Assembly: GCF_001940455.1 (NCBI RefSeq)
Contig: NZ_MKQR01000005.1
Span: 132,319 to 196,318 of the forward strand
Source of the DNA: Actinokineospora bangkokensis
GTDB lineage: Bacteria; Actinomycetota; Actinomycetes; Mycobacteriales; Pseudonocardiaceae
Reading direction: 5' to 3'
DNA: 64,000 nucleotides
The notes under the pieces are model-generated. The model made no database searches and was not told where the DNA came from. It worked only from the letters and a program-made list of their open reading frames with translations. This document shows, in pieces, positions 35,270 to 43,504 of the stretch; the stretch's first letter is position 1; each line of letters begins with the position of its first letter. A program made the translations under genes and the position numbers.

Positions 35270-36859
35270 GTGTCCAAGCGAGGGCAGTCCACCAGCAGGC
35301 CCCTCGCCACCCCCGACCAGGGGTGGCGCGGAGCGCCCTACCCCGCCGTCGTGCTCGACGCCGGGGGTGCGGTGCTGGCCGCCAACGACGCGGCCCGCGC
35401 GCTGCTGCCCGCGGGCGCCCCGCCGGAGTGGCTCACCGGCGGCGACCGCGCCACCGGCGCCATCGGCGACCGGACCTTCGAGGCGCACGCGGTGCGGCAC
35501 GAGGACGAGTCGACGACCTGGTGGTTCGTCGACGACACCGACACCCGGCTGGCCGTGGACGCGCTGCGGGTGGAGCGCGAGCGGGCCGCCCTGCTCGGCG
35601 ACGCCTCCAACGCCCTGCTCGCCTCGCTCAACCTCGACCGCTGCATGGACGTCGCCGCCCGGCTGGCCGCCGAGCACCTGGCCGACGCCGCCGTGGTCAT
35701 CGCCCCGCCCAACCGCCGCCGCTACCCCGTGGTGGTCAGCCGCCGCGGCGAGGCGCCGGTGCGCGACGTGCTCCGGTTCAACCCCGAGGAGGTGCCCGGC
35801 CTGGCCGAGGCGCTGCAGGGGTTCCCGCCGGTGCCCTCGCGCTGGATCGACCCGGCCACCGCCCCGGCCTGGCTGCGCCCGGAGGGCTTCGGGGAGCTGG
35901 GCTCGATCGTGGTCACCCCGCTGCCCGGCCTCGGCGTCCCCGCGGGCGCCCTGGTGCTGCTGCGGCGCACCGGCGAGCCGTCGTTCAGCGACGAGGAGGA
36001 GATCTTCGCCCGGCTGTTCGCCGCCCGCGCGGGCACGGCGATGTCGGCCGCGCGGATGTTCGCCCAGCAGGCCTCGATCACCGAGACGCTGATGCGCGAG
36101 CTGCTGCCGCCCGCGCTGCACCAGGTCGGCGGGGTGGAGTTCGCGGGCCGCTACCGCCCGGCGCAGGACACCGAGCGGGTCGGCGGCGACTTCTACGACG
36201 TGCACCCCGGCGCCGGTGGCGAGGAGGCCGAGTCGCTGGCCGTGCTCGGCGACGTGTGCGGCAAGGGCCTGGAGGCCGCCGTCCTCACCGGCAAGATCCG
36301 CACCACGCTGCAGGCCCTGCTGCCGATGGCCGACGACCACGAGCGGGTGCTCAACCGGCTCAACGACGTGCTGGTCAACCCGCACAACACCCGGTTCGCC
36401 ACGCTGGTGCTGGCCTCGGCCGCCCGCGCGGGCACCGAGGTCAAGCTGCGGCTGACCTGCGCGGGCCACCCCGCCCCGCTGGTGGTGCGGGTCGACGGCG
36501 CAGTCGAGCCGGTGGCCACCCAGGGCAACCTGGTGGGCGTCATGCCCGCCGTGGCCGCCTCCACCGCCGCGGTGACCCTGGCGCCGGGGGAGAGCTGCCT
36601 GCTCTACACCGACGGCATCACCGAGGCCCGCGGCGGCCCGCTGGGCGACGAGATGTTCGGCGAGGCCCGGCTGCGCCGCGCGCTGGCCGAGTGCGCGGGC
36701 ATGCCCGCCGACGCCATCGTCGAGCACGTGCAGATGCTCGCCGCGCAGTGGATCGGCCAGCGCCCGCACGACGACATGGCCGTGGTGGCCATCACCGCGC
36801 CGCGCGGTCGCCACCTCACCGCGGTGGGTGGCCACAGCCGGGGTAGGTACACCGCATGA
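35270..36859 (+). CDS. PAS-GAF-SpoIIE (PP2C) phosphatase
   Basis: 529 residues. Residues ~15-100 are PAS-like (PAVVLDAGGAVLAANDAARA), ~110-275 a GAF domain (LLASLNLDRCMDVAARLAA), and ~285-520 an SpoIIE/RsbU phosphatase with all metal motifs: ERVGGDFYDV, LGDVCGKGLEA, YTDGITEARGG and HDDMAVVAI. The family dephosphorylates STAS anti-anti-sigma factors. It is the first gene of a translationally coupled set, overlapping the B12-binding gene by ATGA; the STAS gene after that is the likely substrate. The start has only a weak, distant GAGGTG. Confidence 0.9.
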   Translation: MSKRGQSTSRPLATPDQGWRGAPYPAVVLDAGGAVLAANDAARALLPAGAPPEWLTGGDRATGAIGDRTFEAHAVRHEDESTTWWFVDDTDTRLAVDALRVERERAALLGDASNALLASLNLDRCMDVAARLAAEHLADAAVVIAPPNRRRYPVVVSRRGEAPVRDVLRFNPEEVPGLAEALQGFPPVPSRWIDPATAPAWLRPEGFGELGSIVVTPLPGLGVPAGALVLLRRTGEPSFSDEEEIFARLFAARAGTAMSAARMFAQQASITETLMRELLPPALHQVGGVEFAGRYRPAQDTERVGGDFYDVHPGAGGEEAESLAVLGDVCGKGLEAAVLTGKIRTTLQALLPMADDHERVLNRLNDVLVNPHNTRFATLVLASAARAGTEVKLRLTCAGHPAPLVVRVDGAVEPVATQGNLVGVMPAVAASTAAVTLAPGESCLLYTDGITEARGGPLGDEMFGEARLRRALAECAGMPADAIVEHVQMLAAQWIGQRPHDDMAVVAITAPRGRHLTAVGGHSRGRYTA

Positions 36860-37932
36860 GCGACACCACCGCACGCGCCGCCGACGACCTCTGGGAAGCC
36901 GTCCTGGCGCGCGACGAGGAGGCCGCGGGCGAGGCCGTCGTGCGCGCCGCCGCCGCGGGCCTGGACCCCGAGACCGCCCTGCTGGACGTCATCGGCGCGG
37001 TGCAGCGCCGGGTGGGCGAGGAGTGGGCGGCCAACCGGCTCACCGTGGCCCAGGAGCACGCCGCCACCGCCATCAACGAACGCGCCGTCTCCGCGCTGAT
37101 GTTCGGCCGCAAGCTGCCCACGCCCACCCGCGGCCCGATCACCGTGGCCTGCGTGGACGGCGAGTGGCACGCCCTGCCCGCCCGGCTGGTCTCCGAGGTG
37201 CTGCGGCTGCGCGGCTTCCAGGTCGACTACCTCGGCGCCCAGGTGCCCATCCCGCACCTGATCACCCACCTGCACCGCACCGGCCCGGCCGCGGTCGCGC
37301 TGTCGAGCTCCATCCCCACCCGGCTGCCCACCGCGCACGCCACCATCACCGCCTGCCAGGCCGCGGGCACCCCGGTGATCGCGGGCGGCGCTGCCTTCGG
37401 CCCCGACGGGCGCTACGCCCGGCTGCTCGGCGCCGACGCCTGGGCCCCCGACGCCCGCTCCGCCGCCGACCGGCTGGCCCGCGAGCCGCTGCCCAGCCCG
37501 GCCCCGGGCGCCCACCAGCCCATCGACGACCTGCCGCACCTGGCGGACCAGGAGTTCACGATGGTCTCGCGCACGGCGACGCTGCTGGTCAAGGCGGTGC
37601 TCAACGGCCTGGAGGAGCGCATCCCGGCGATGCGCGCCTACAGCGACGAGCAGCACCAGCGCACCGCCGAGGACATCGCCCACATCGTCGACTTCCTCGC
37701 CACCTCGCTCTACGTCGCCGACGACGGGCTGTTCACCGGCTTCCTGACCTGGACCGCCGACATCCTCAGCGCCCGCTCGGTGCCCGCCGACGTGCTGGCC
37801 CCCGCCCTCGACCTGCTGCTCGCCGAGCTGCGGGACTTCCCCCGCGCCACCGCACTGATCACCACCGCCCACGCGGCCTTGGAAGCCGCCACCGACCGCA
37901 GCGACCGCCGCCACGGAGCCTCCACCGCATGA
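36856..37932 (+). CDS. Cobalamin-binding sensor with CarH-type photoreceptor signature
   Basis: 358 residues. The N-terminal helical bundle (1-88) is followed by a B12-binding Rossmann domain (~92-205). W57, E67 and H68 form the W-x9-EH motif that covers adenosylcobalamin in CarH/LitR photoreceptors. The lower-ligand motif reads E103-W-H105-A-L-P, so the histidine is kept and the final glycine of ExHxxG is proline. The C-terminal ~150 residues are all-helical (VLNGLEERIPAMRAYSDEQH onward) and replace the MerR domain of CarH. It lies between a SpoIIE phosphatase and a STAS gene with ATGA overlaps. I infer light- or B12-dependent control of partner switching. Confidence 0.85.
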   Translation: MSDTTARAADDLWEAVLARDEEAAGEAVVRAAAAGLDPETALLDVIGAVQRRVGEEWAANRLTVAQEHAATAINERAVSALMFGRKLPTPTRGPITVACVDGEWHALPARLVSEVLRLRGFQVDYLGAQVPIPHLITHLHRTGPAAVALSSSIPTRLPTAHATITACQAAGTPVIAGGAAFGPDGRYARLLGADAWAPDARSAADRLAREPLPSPAPGAHQPIDDLPHLADQEFTMVSRTATLLVKAVLNGLEERIPAMRAYSDEQHQRTAEDIAHIVDFLATSLYVADDGLFTGFLTWTADILSARSVPADVLAPALDLLLAELRDFPRATALITTAHAALEAATDRSDRRHGASTA

Positions 37933-38282
37933 GCCACCCGCGACCCCTGACCACCACCTGGACCACGCTCGACCGGCACACCGCCCGCGTCGCCGTCGAC
38001 GGCGACCTGGACTACGACACCGCGGACCGGCTGCTGCGCGAGGTCGTCGACCGGCTGCCGCAGCTGCGCGACCTGCACGTCGACCTGTCGGCGCTCGGGT
38101 TCTGCGACTCCTACGGGCTGTCGGTGCTGCTCATGGTGCGCAGGCACGTGGACGCGTCCTCGGCGGTGCTGCACCTGGACAACCGCCCCACCTCGCTGGA
38201 GCGGCTGCTCACCGTCACCAACACCCTCCAGCACCTCACCGGCGACCGGGTGGTCGCCCACCAGCAGACGCCCGAACCCTGA
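37929..38282 (+). CDS. STAS-domain anti-anti-sigma factor (first)
   Basis: 117 residues from the ATG overlapping the B12 sensor gene. Single STAS domain: ARVAVDGDLDYDTADRLL, LHVDLSALGFCDSYGLSVLL with the DSxGL phosphorylation-site region, and LHLDNRPTSLERLLTVTNT. In partner switching it binds an anti-sigma kinase when unphosphorylated. The phosphatase two genes upstream is the probable activator. The kinase and sigma factor are not in the window. Confidence 0.88.
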   Translation: MSHPRPLTTTWTTLDRHTARVAVDGDLDYDTADRLLREVVDRLPQLRDLHVDLSALGFCDSYGLSVLLMVRRHVDASSAVLHLDNRPTSLERLLTVTNTLQHLTGDRVVAHQQTPEP

Positions 38283-38325
38283 TCGCCGCGCTGCGCGCGC
38301 GGCCGCGGTGGGGGAAGCTGGGAGC

Positions 38326-38631
38326 ATGCCAGCCGAGGGGTCGGACCAGCTCGTCGTCGTGGACGTGGGAGACCGGGTCACCGAGCAGACCACGGCACCG
38401 GTGGGCGACGCCCTCCCGGGCGCCCAGGTGGTCGTGCTCGACCTGAGCAGGGTGTCGTTCCTCGACTCCGCCGGGCTCACCCACCTGGTCAACGCGCACA
38501 CCCGCTGCGAGCAGCACGCCGCCGAACTCCGCGTCGTCGTCGCGGACCCGGTGGTCACCCGCCCCATGGAGCTGACCGGCCTCGACCGCGTCCTGCGCCT
38601 GTTCCCCACCCTGGACCACGCCCGCCGCTGA
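38326..38631 (+). CDS. STAS-domain anti-anti-sigma factor (second)
   Basis: 101 residues, ATG with GGGGAAG nine bases upstream. Core STAS features: VVVLDLSRVSFLDSAGLTHL with the serine of DSAGL, then LRVVVADPVVTRPMELTGL. It lies 43 bp after the first STAS gene and differs clearly from it in sequence, so it is not a simple duplicate. It may be a second substrate of the same phosphatase or serve another kinase. Confidence 0.85.
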   Translation: MPAEGSDQLVVVDVGDRVTEQTTAPVGDALPGAQVVVLDLSRVSFLDSAGLTHLVNAHTRCEQHAAELRVVVADPVVTRPMELTGLDRVLRLFPTLDHARR

Positions 38632-38648
38632 TCCGCCAGGATGGTGGC

Positions 38649-39014
38649 ATGAGTGGGACCCAGCGCTACCCGCGCATCGACGAGTGGTTGCGAGAAGCCC
38701 ACGGCGACCCGCACTCGGACGTCCTGACCTCCACCGACCAGTTGACGGCACTGCACCTGGTCGTCGCGCGGGACGGTGGAGCGGACGTGCCGCCCGAGGT
38801 GTTGACGGCGTGGCGCCAACTGCTGAACCGGCGCAAGCTGGGCCTCGCGCAGTCCGAGATCGCCTTCATCACCTCGGCTCGGGCCCAGGGCTGGGAGTGG
38901 AGCCGGATCGACACCGCGTTGGGCTGCGACGACAGCGCAGCGCGGCTCGCGGAACTGGAGCGCGCGGTCGCGGACCGCCACCCCCAGCGCCGCCCCGAGC
39001 TGTACGAGCCCTGA
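38649..39014 (+). CDS. Small hypothetical protein with helix-turn-helix-like C terminus
   Basis: 121 residues. No family recognised. The N-terminal part is polar (RYPRIDEWLREAHGDPHSDV). The middle LTAWRQLLNRRKLGLAQSEI and the C-terminal WEWSRIDTALGCDDSAARLA look helical, and the latter has a helix-turn-helix feel. CAGGAT lies six bases before the ATG, compatible with a leaderless start. It follows the second STAS gene by 17 bp, so it may belong to the signalling locus. Confidence 0.65.
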   Translation: MSGTQRYPRIDEWLREAHGDPHSDVLTSTDQLTALHLVVARDGGADVPPEVLTAWRQLLNRRKLGLAQSEIAFITSARAQGWEWSRIDTALGCDDSAARLAELERAVADRHPQRRPELYEP

Positions 39015-39031
39015 CCCGCCTCTCGGGTCAG
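39011..39031. terminator. Hairpin containing both convergent stop codons
   Basis: CTGACCCG (39011-39018), loop CCTCT, CGGGTCAG (39024-39031). The TGA of the upstream gene (39012-39014) and the TGA of the minus-strand penicillin-binding protein (39030-39028) sit in opposite arms. Eight base pairs, no T-run. Confidence 0.55.
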
Positions 39032-41040
39032 CCGCCGAGCAGTTGGGTCATGGTGCGGAAGTACGGGGGCGCCGCGACGGTGCCGCCGAACGCGCCCGAC
39101 CCGCAGTTGCCCAGGTGCACCGAGGGGCCCGCGCACAGCTCGCCCGGTCGCGCGCCGTCGGCGAAGACCAGCGAGGAGGCGGCGTAGTCGCCGGTGCCGC
39201 CGACGAACGCCACCGACTCGGAGTTCTGGGTGGTGCCGGTCTTGCCGATGCCGGGCCGGTCCCAGCCCACCGCCCGGGCGGCGGCGGCGCTGGTGCCGAT
39301 GGTGGTGTCCTCGCCCAGCGCGGTGTTCAGCGTCGCGGCGACCTCGGGGGAGATGACCTGCTCGCACGCCGCCGACGTCACCGGCACGGTGGTGCCGTCG
39401 CGGTCGGTGACGGACAGGATGGGGGAGGGCGGGCACCACACGCCGCCGCTGAGCAGCGTCGCGGGCACGTTCGCCAGTTCCAGCGGGCTCACCGGACTGT
39501 TGCCGAGGGTGAAGGACAGCTTGTCCTGGAAGTACTGGGTCTGCGTCTGGTTGCGCTGCGGGTCCGCGGAGGTGGTGTCGACGGCCTTGCCCGCGTTGTT
39601 GGTGCCCATCGTGGTGCGCAAGCCCAGCTTGGACGCCATCGCCACCACCGCGGGCACGCCGACCTTCTGCTCCAGCCCCACGAACGCGGTGTTGGGGGAG
39701 GTGGCCAGGCCCTGCGTGAGGGTGATGGGGTCGGGGTAGGTGCCGTCGTTGCGCACGGTGTAGCAGCTGCGCGAGCCCGCGGCGCGGAAGCACTGCGAGG
39801 TGGGGTTGGGCAGCAGCGTGCCGAGGTCGGCGGCACCGGATTCGAGCGCCGCCGCGGCGGTGAAGACCTTGAACACCGACCCCGCGCCGAACGGGTCGCT
39901 CACCCCGGACACGACGTTGGTCGAGGTCTGCCCCTTCGCCGCGTCGGTGCCCAGCCGCCGGTTCGACACCATGGCGAGCACCTGGTGGTCGCCGGTGCCG
40001 GGCCGCACGAGCGCCAGGGTGTTGGCCACGCCGTCCTCGGTGGGGTCGACGTTGTCGTCCACGGCCCGCTGGGCTGCGGCGGTGGCGGCCGGGTCGAGCG
40101 TCGTGCGGATGGTGTAGCCGCCGGTCATCAGCTGCTCCTGGGTGAACCCGGCCGACTGGAGGTAGCTGAGGGCGTAGTCGCAGAAGAACCCGTCGGCGGT
40201 GCCCGTGCACGTGCTGGCGGGCACCACGGGCCCGTTCGGCAGCACGCCCAGCGGTGCGGCCTTCGCCGTGGCGGCGGTCGCGGCGTCGAGGGTCCCGGCC
40301 GACACCATGGCGTCGATGACGACGTCGCGGCGCTCCAGCGTGGCCTGCGGGTGGTCGTACGGGTCGAACGCGGTGGGGTTGTTCACCATGCCCGCCAGCA
40401 GCGCGGCCTGCGGCATGTCGAGCTTGTCCGCGGTGGTGCCGAAGTACGCCTGCGCGGCGGCCCCCACCCCGTAGACGCGGCCGCCGAACTCCACGACGTT
40501 GAGGTAGGCGGCCAAGATGTCGTCCTTGCCCATCGACGCGTCAAGCTCGATGGCCGACCGCGCCTCCCGCACCTTGCGGGTGACCGTGTCGGCCCGGTCC
40601 TGCGCCTGCGCCTGCGGGTCGTCGCGGTGCACCACGTTGATCAGGTAGTTCTTGACGAGCTGCTGGGTGATCGTCGACGCCCCCTGCGTCGCGCCCCCGG
40701 CGGCGTTGTTGATGGCCGCCCGCAGCAACCCCTTCGGATCCACGCCGCTGCTGGTGTAGAACCGCCGGTCCTCGATGCTGACGATGGCGGCCTTCATGGT
40801 CGAGGAGATGGCCGAAGCCGCCAGCGGCAACCGGTACTGGTCGAAGACCCGCGCGATGACGTTGCCGTCGCGGTCGGTCAGCGTCGTCACCCCCGGCAAC
40901 TGCTGGTCCAGGGTGACGGGCGGCTCGTCGGCCACCGCGGCGGCCACCACCCCCGCACCGGCCACCGCGGGCGCCACCATGCCCGCCACCAGCACACCGG
41001 CCACCCCGCACCCGCCCAGGAACTTCAGCACTCTGCGCAC
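39028..41040 (-). CDS. Class A penicillin-binding protein (glycosyltransferase + transpeptidase)
   Basis: About 670 residues from GTG 41040 (another GTG three codons later). One N-terminal membrane anchor (FLGGCGVAGVLVAGMVAPAV). The GT51 domain has the catalytic glutamate in SIEDRRFYTSSGVD and the motif GASTITQQLVKN. The transpeptidase domain has GAGSVFKVF (SxxK), TSPNTAF (SxN) and GIGKTGTTQ (KTG). In the EDxxFxxHxG motif the histidine is serine. It polymerises and cross-links peptidoglycan outside the membrane. No PASTA domains. Start chosen from the membrane segment; the longer frame would run into the divergent gene. Confidence 0.9.
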   Translation of the reverse strand: MRRVLKFLGGCGVAGVLVAGMVAPAVAGAGVVAAAVADEPPVTLDQQLPGVTTLTDRDGNVIARVFDQYRLPLAASAISSTMKAAIVSIEDRRFYTSSGVDPKGLLRAAINNAAGGATQGASTITQQLVKNYLINVVHRDDPQAQAQDRADTVTRKVREARSAIELDASMGKDDILAAYLNVVEFGGRVYGVGAAAQAYFGTTADKLDMPQAALLAGMVNNPTAFDPYDHPQATLERRDVVIDAMVSAGTLDAATAATAKAAPLGVLPNGPVVPASTCTGTADGFFCDYALSYLQSAGFTQEQLMTGGYTIRTTLDPAATAAAQRAVDDNVDPTEDGVANTLALVRPGTGDHQVLAMVSNRRLGTDAAKGQTSTNVVSGVSDPFGAGSVFKVFTAAAALESGAADLGTLLPNPTSQCFRAAGSRSCYTVRNDGTYPDPITLTQGLATSPNTAFVGLEQKVGVPAVVAMASKLGLRTTMGTNNAGKAVDTTSADPQRNQTQTQYFQDKLSFTLGNSPVSPLELANVPATLLSGGVWCPPSPILSVTDRDGTTVPVTSAACEQVISPEVAATLNTALGEDTTIGTSAAAARAVGWDRPGIGKTGTTQNSESVAFVGGTGDYAASSLVFADGARPGELCAGPSVHLGNCGSGAFGGTVAAPPYFRTMTQLLGG

Positions 41041-41103
41041 ATCCGCCCAGGGTGCCCGCCGACCCTTACAGCGACCTGAGAACCGGGGTGAGAGCCTGCT
41101 CCC

Positions 41104-41841
41104 ATGACCCAGCGCGGAGCTATCGTCACCGGTGGCGGCACCGGCATCGGCCGAGCCATCGCCCTCGACCTCGCCCAGGACCACGACGTGCTGGTGGTCG
41201 GCCGCACGGAGTCCACAGTGGTCGATGCCGCGCGGCACCCCCGCGTGCACCCCCTCGTCCTCGACGTCACCGCCCCCGGCGCCCCCGCCGCGCTGGCCGC
41301 GGCGGCCAGGAAATCCCTCGGACAGGTGAACGTCCTCGTCAACAACGCGGGCTCCGCCGCCCCCGCCCCCCTCGGCGGCATCGACCCCGCGTCAGCACAC
41401 GCCCAGATCGCGGTCAACCTCACCGCCCCGCTGCTGCTGACCCAGGAACTGCTCCCCGACCTCAAGGCCACCCGCGGCGTCGTCCTCAACCTCACCAGCG
41501 CGGGCTCCACCGGCGGCCGCGCCTGGCCCGGCTTCTCCGCCTACGGGGCGGCCAAGGCGGCCCTGGAGTTCCTGACCCGCACCTGGGCCGCCGAACTGGC
41601 CCCCCACGGCGTCCGGGTCCTCGCCCTCGCCCCCGGTGTCGTCGAGTCCGGCATGGGCCTGCGCATGGGCTCCACCCCTGAGGAGTACGCCCGCTTCCTC
41701 GCCGAAACCGCGGGAACAACCCCTCTGCGCCGAGTGGGGCAACCGTCCGAAATGGCCTGGTGGGTCCGGACCCTCCTCGACCCCCGGGCCACCTTCGCCA
41801 CCGGCGCGGTCGTGGTGGCCGACGGCGGCATGAGCCTCTGA
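41104..41841 (+). CDS. Short-chain dehydrogenase/reductase
   Basis: 245 residues. Classical SDR: cofactor motif VTGGGTGIGRAIA, NNAG in VLVNNAGSAAP, catalytic serine in LNLTSAGSTGG, tyrosine and lysine in YGAAKAALEF, and the C-terminal ATGAVVVADGGMSL. NAD(P)(H)-dependent oxidation or reduction of an unknown alcohol/ketone. The gene is divergent from the penicillin-binding protein with only 63 bp between starts, so the promoters overlap. Confidence 0.9.
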   Translation: MTQRGAIVTGGGTGIGRAIALDLAQDHDVLVVGRTESTVVDAARHPRVHPLVLDVTAPGAPAALAAAARKSLGQVNVLVNNAGSAAPAPLGGIDPASAHAQIAVNLTAPLLLTQELLPDLKATRGVVLNLTSAGSTGGRAWPGFSAYGAAKAALEFLTRTWAAELAPHGVRVLALAPGVVESGMGLRMGSTPEEYARFLAETAGTTPLRRVGQPSEMAWWVRTLLDPRATFATGAVVVADGGMSL

Positions 41842-41862
41842 GCCCCGCCACCCCTACCAGCT

Positions 41863-41907
41863 GCGGTCCCTGCCTGTCGCGGTCCCTGCCTGCCGCGACC
41901 CCTGCTC
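41863..41907. repeat. 16-bp tandem repeat after the SDR gene
   Basis: GCGGTCCCTGCCTGTC (41863) is followed directly by GCGGTCCCTGCCTGCC (41879) and a partial third unit GCGACCCCTGC (41895). Noncoding, 20 bp after the SDR stop. Confidence 0.7.
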
Positions 41908-42040
41908 GTGATGGCCTCGTATCACACCCGCCCCGGTCCCGCTCGCACCCATCCACAGGCCCAGGGGGACCCCCGATTTCCACTCTGCCACAACGGAACG
42001 ACAGTTTCGGAGGCGCGACCGCGAGTTGTCCACAGCGGGC

Positions 42041-42071
42041 GCGGGACCCGGTCGGGCGTGCCGGGTCCCGC
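42041..42071. terminator. Hairpin terminator of the NmrA-like gene (-)
   Basis: Perfect 11-bp stem GCGGGACCCGG / CCGGGTCCCGC with a nine-base loop, 8 bp past the minus-strand stop at 42079. It may also stop readthrough from the SDR gene. Confidence 0.75.
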
Positions 42072-42078
42072 GCGGTGC

Positions 42079-42882
42079 TCAGCCGCGGAACTCGGAGGCG
42101 TGGTCGGCCGCCCACTGGTCCAAGGGGCGTGCGGCCTTGCCCAGCGGGTGCGGTTGGACCGCGTCGGGGGTGTCCACGCCCGCGGTCCAGTACTTGATCA
42201 GCATGTCGACCACGAACGCGGGGACCGGGGCGTGGGCGCGCCACTGCTCGACGGTGATCTCCTCGAAGCGCGCGTCGGTGCCCGCGCCGGTGTTGATGGC
42301 GTGGAGCTGGTCCGGCTTGGACAGCGCGGCGGGCCCGGAGAGCAGGTAGGACTTGCCCTCGTGGTCGCCGGAGGTCAGGGCGGCTGCCGCGACCTCGGCG
42401 ATGTCCAGTTCGTGCACGGGTGCCTGCTTGGCCTGGGCGAGGGGTTCCCGCACCACCCCGGCGCGGACCTGCGGTGCCCACTGGCGCAGGTTGCCTGCGA
42501 ACATGCCGGGCCGCAGGTGCGTCCACGCGAGACCGGACGCCTCGACCGCCTCCTCCGCGGCCCGGTGGTGCGCGCCGTTGGCGTCGCCGGGGATCTCGAC
42601 GCTCGCCGAGGACAGGGTGACCACCCGCCGCACGCCCGCGTCGGCCGCCGCCCGCACCACCGCGGCCGTGTCGCCCGTGGCCATCAGGTACAGGGCGTCG
42701 ACCCCGTCGAACGCGCCCCCGGGCAGGCTGTCGAGATCGCCGCCGACCACCTCGACGCCTTCCGGGACCTGCACCTGCCCGGGACGCCGTGTCAGCGCTC
42801 GAACCGCAACCCCCTCATCCGCCAGCAGCCGGACCACGTGGTGTCCGACATTTCCGGTTGCCCCTGAAACAAAAACCCGCAC
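42079..42882 (-). CDS. NmrA/NAD(P)H-binding family protein
   Basis: 267 residues, GTG start with GGAGGGG upstream. Atypical SDR: MRVFVSGATGNVGHHVVRLL gives the GxxGxxG nucleotide-binding motif, followed by VVGGDLDS and VVTLSSASVE. No YxxxK catalytic pair in the usual place, as in NmrA-like quinone reductase/sensor proteins. Cytosolic. Role unknown; candidates are reductase or redox sensor. Confidence 0.85.
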   Translation of the reverse strand: MRVFVSGATGNVGHHVVRLLADEGVAVRALTRRPGQVQVPEGVEVVGGDLDSLPGGAFDGVDALYLMATGDTAAVVRAAADAGVRRVVTLSSASVEIPGDANGAHHRAAEEAVEASGLAWTHLRPGMFAGNLRQWAPQVRAGVVREPLAQAKQAPVHELDIAEVAAAALTSGDHEGKSYLLSGPAALSKPDQLHAINTGAGTDARFEEITVEQWRAHAPVPAFVVDMLIKYWTAGVDTPDAVQPHPLGKAARPLDQWAADHASEFRG

Positions 42883-42997
42883 GACCCCTCCAGTCGTCGA
42901 TGAACCCGACCGACGCTACGCACGCGTGCGATCCGCTCGCACATGGGTCTTCGCGAACGCGAACGCCCGGGTGGGCGGCGGACCGTGGAGCGTGACC

Positions 42998-43009
42998 TAG
43001 CCTGGCGGG
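42998..43009 (+). promoter_or_regulatory. Leaderless-type promoter of the metallophosphoesterase gene
   Basis: TAGCCT (42998-43003) lies six bases before the ATG at 43010 and no ribosome site is present; the spacing fits a -10 element giving a leaderless mRNA. Confidence 0.5.
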
Positions 43010-43498
43010 ATGCGAGTCGTGGCCCTGTCCGACACCCACGCCCCCCGGTTCTGGAAGTCCTGCCCGCCCCGCGTGGCCGAACACCTGGCCGGGGCCGACC
43101 TGATCCTGCACGCTGGCGACGTCTGCACCCCGGCCGTCCTGGACGAACTGGTCGAGTTCGCCCCGGTCCTGGTCGTGCGCGGCAACAACGACGGCGACGA
43201 CGTGGCCGAGTGGGGCGCGCCGGAGGTGCTGGAGACCGAGGTCGCGGGCGTCCGCCTCGCCATGCTGCACGACAGCGGGCCCAAGGCGGGCAGGCACAAC
43301 CGCCTCCGCAGGCGGTTCCCGGACGCCGACCTCGTGGTGTTCGGCCACTCGCACATCCCCTGGGACGAGGAAGCGGACGGCCTGCGCGCCCTCAACCCGG
43401 GCTCGCCCACCGACAAGCGCAGGCAACCGCACGGCACCCTCGCGCTGCTCGACCTCGACGACGGCCACGTCTCCGCCCGCATCGTCGAGGTGACCTGA
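43010..43498 (+). CDS. YfcE/MJ0936-type metallophosphoesterase
   Basis: 162 residues. Calcineurin-like phosphoesterase with the metal motifs LSDTHAP, LHAGDVC, RGNNDGDD, and VFGHSHIP, ending in ALNPGSPTDKRR. Small single-domain size fits the YfcE/MJ0936 phosphodiesterase group. Cytosolic, metal-dependent. Physiological substrate unknown. It converges with the Nei-type gene; the stops are 6 bp apart. Confidence 0.9.
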   Translation: MRVVALSDTHAPRFWKSCPPRVAEHLAGADLILHAGDVCTPAVLDELVEFAPVLVVRGNNDGDDVAEWGAPEVLETEVAGVRLAMLHDSGPKAGRHNRLRRRFPDADLVVFGHSHIPWDEEADGLRALNPGSPTDKRRQPHGTLALLDLDDGHVSARIVEVT

Positions 43499-43504
43499 CC
43501 CCGC

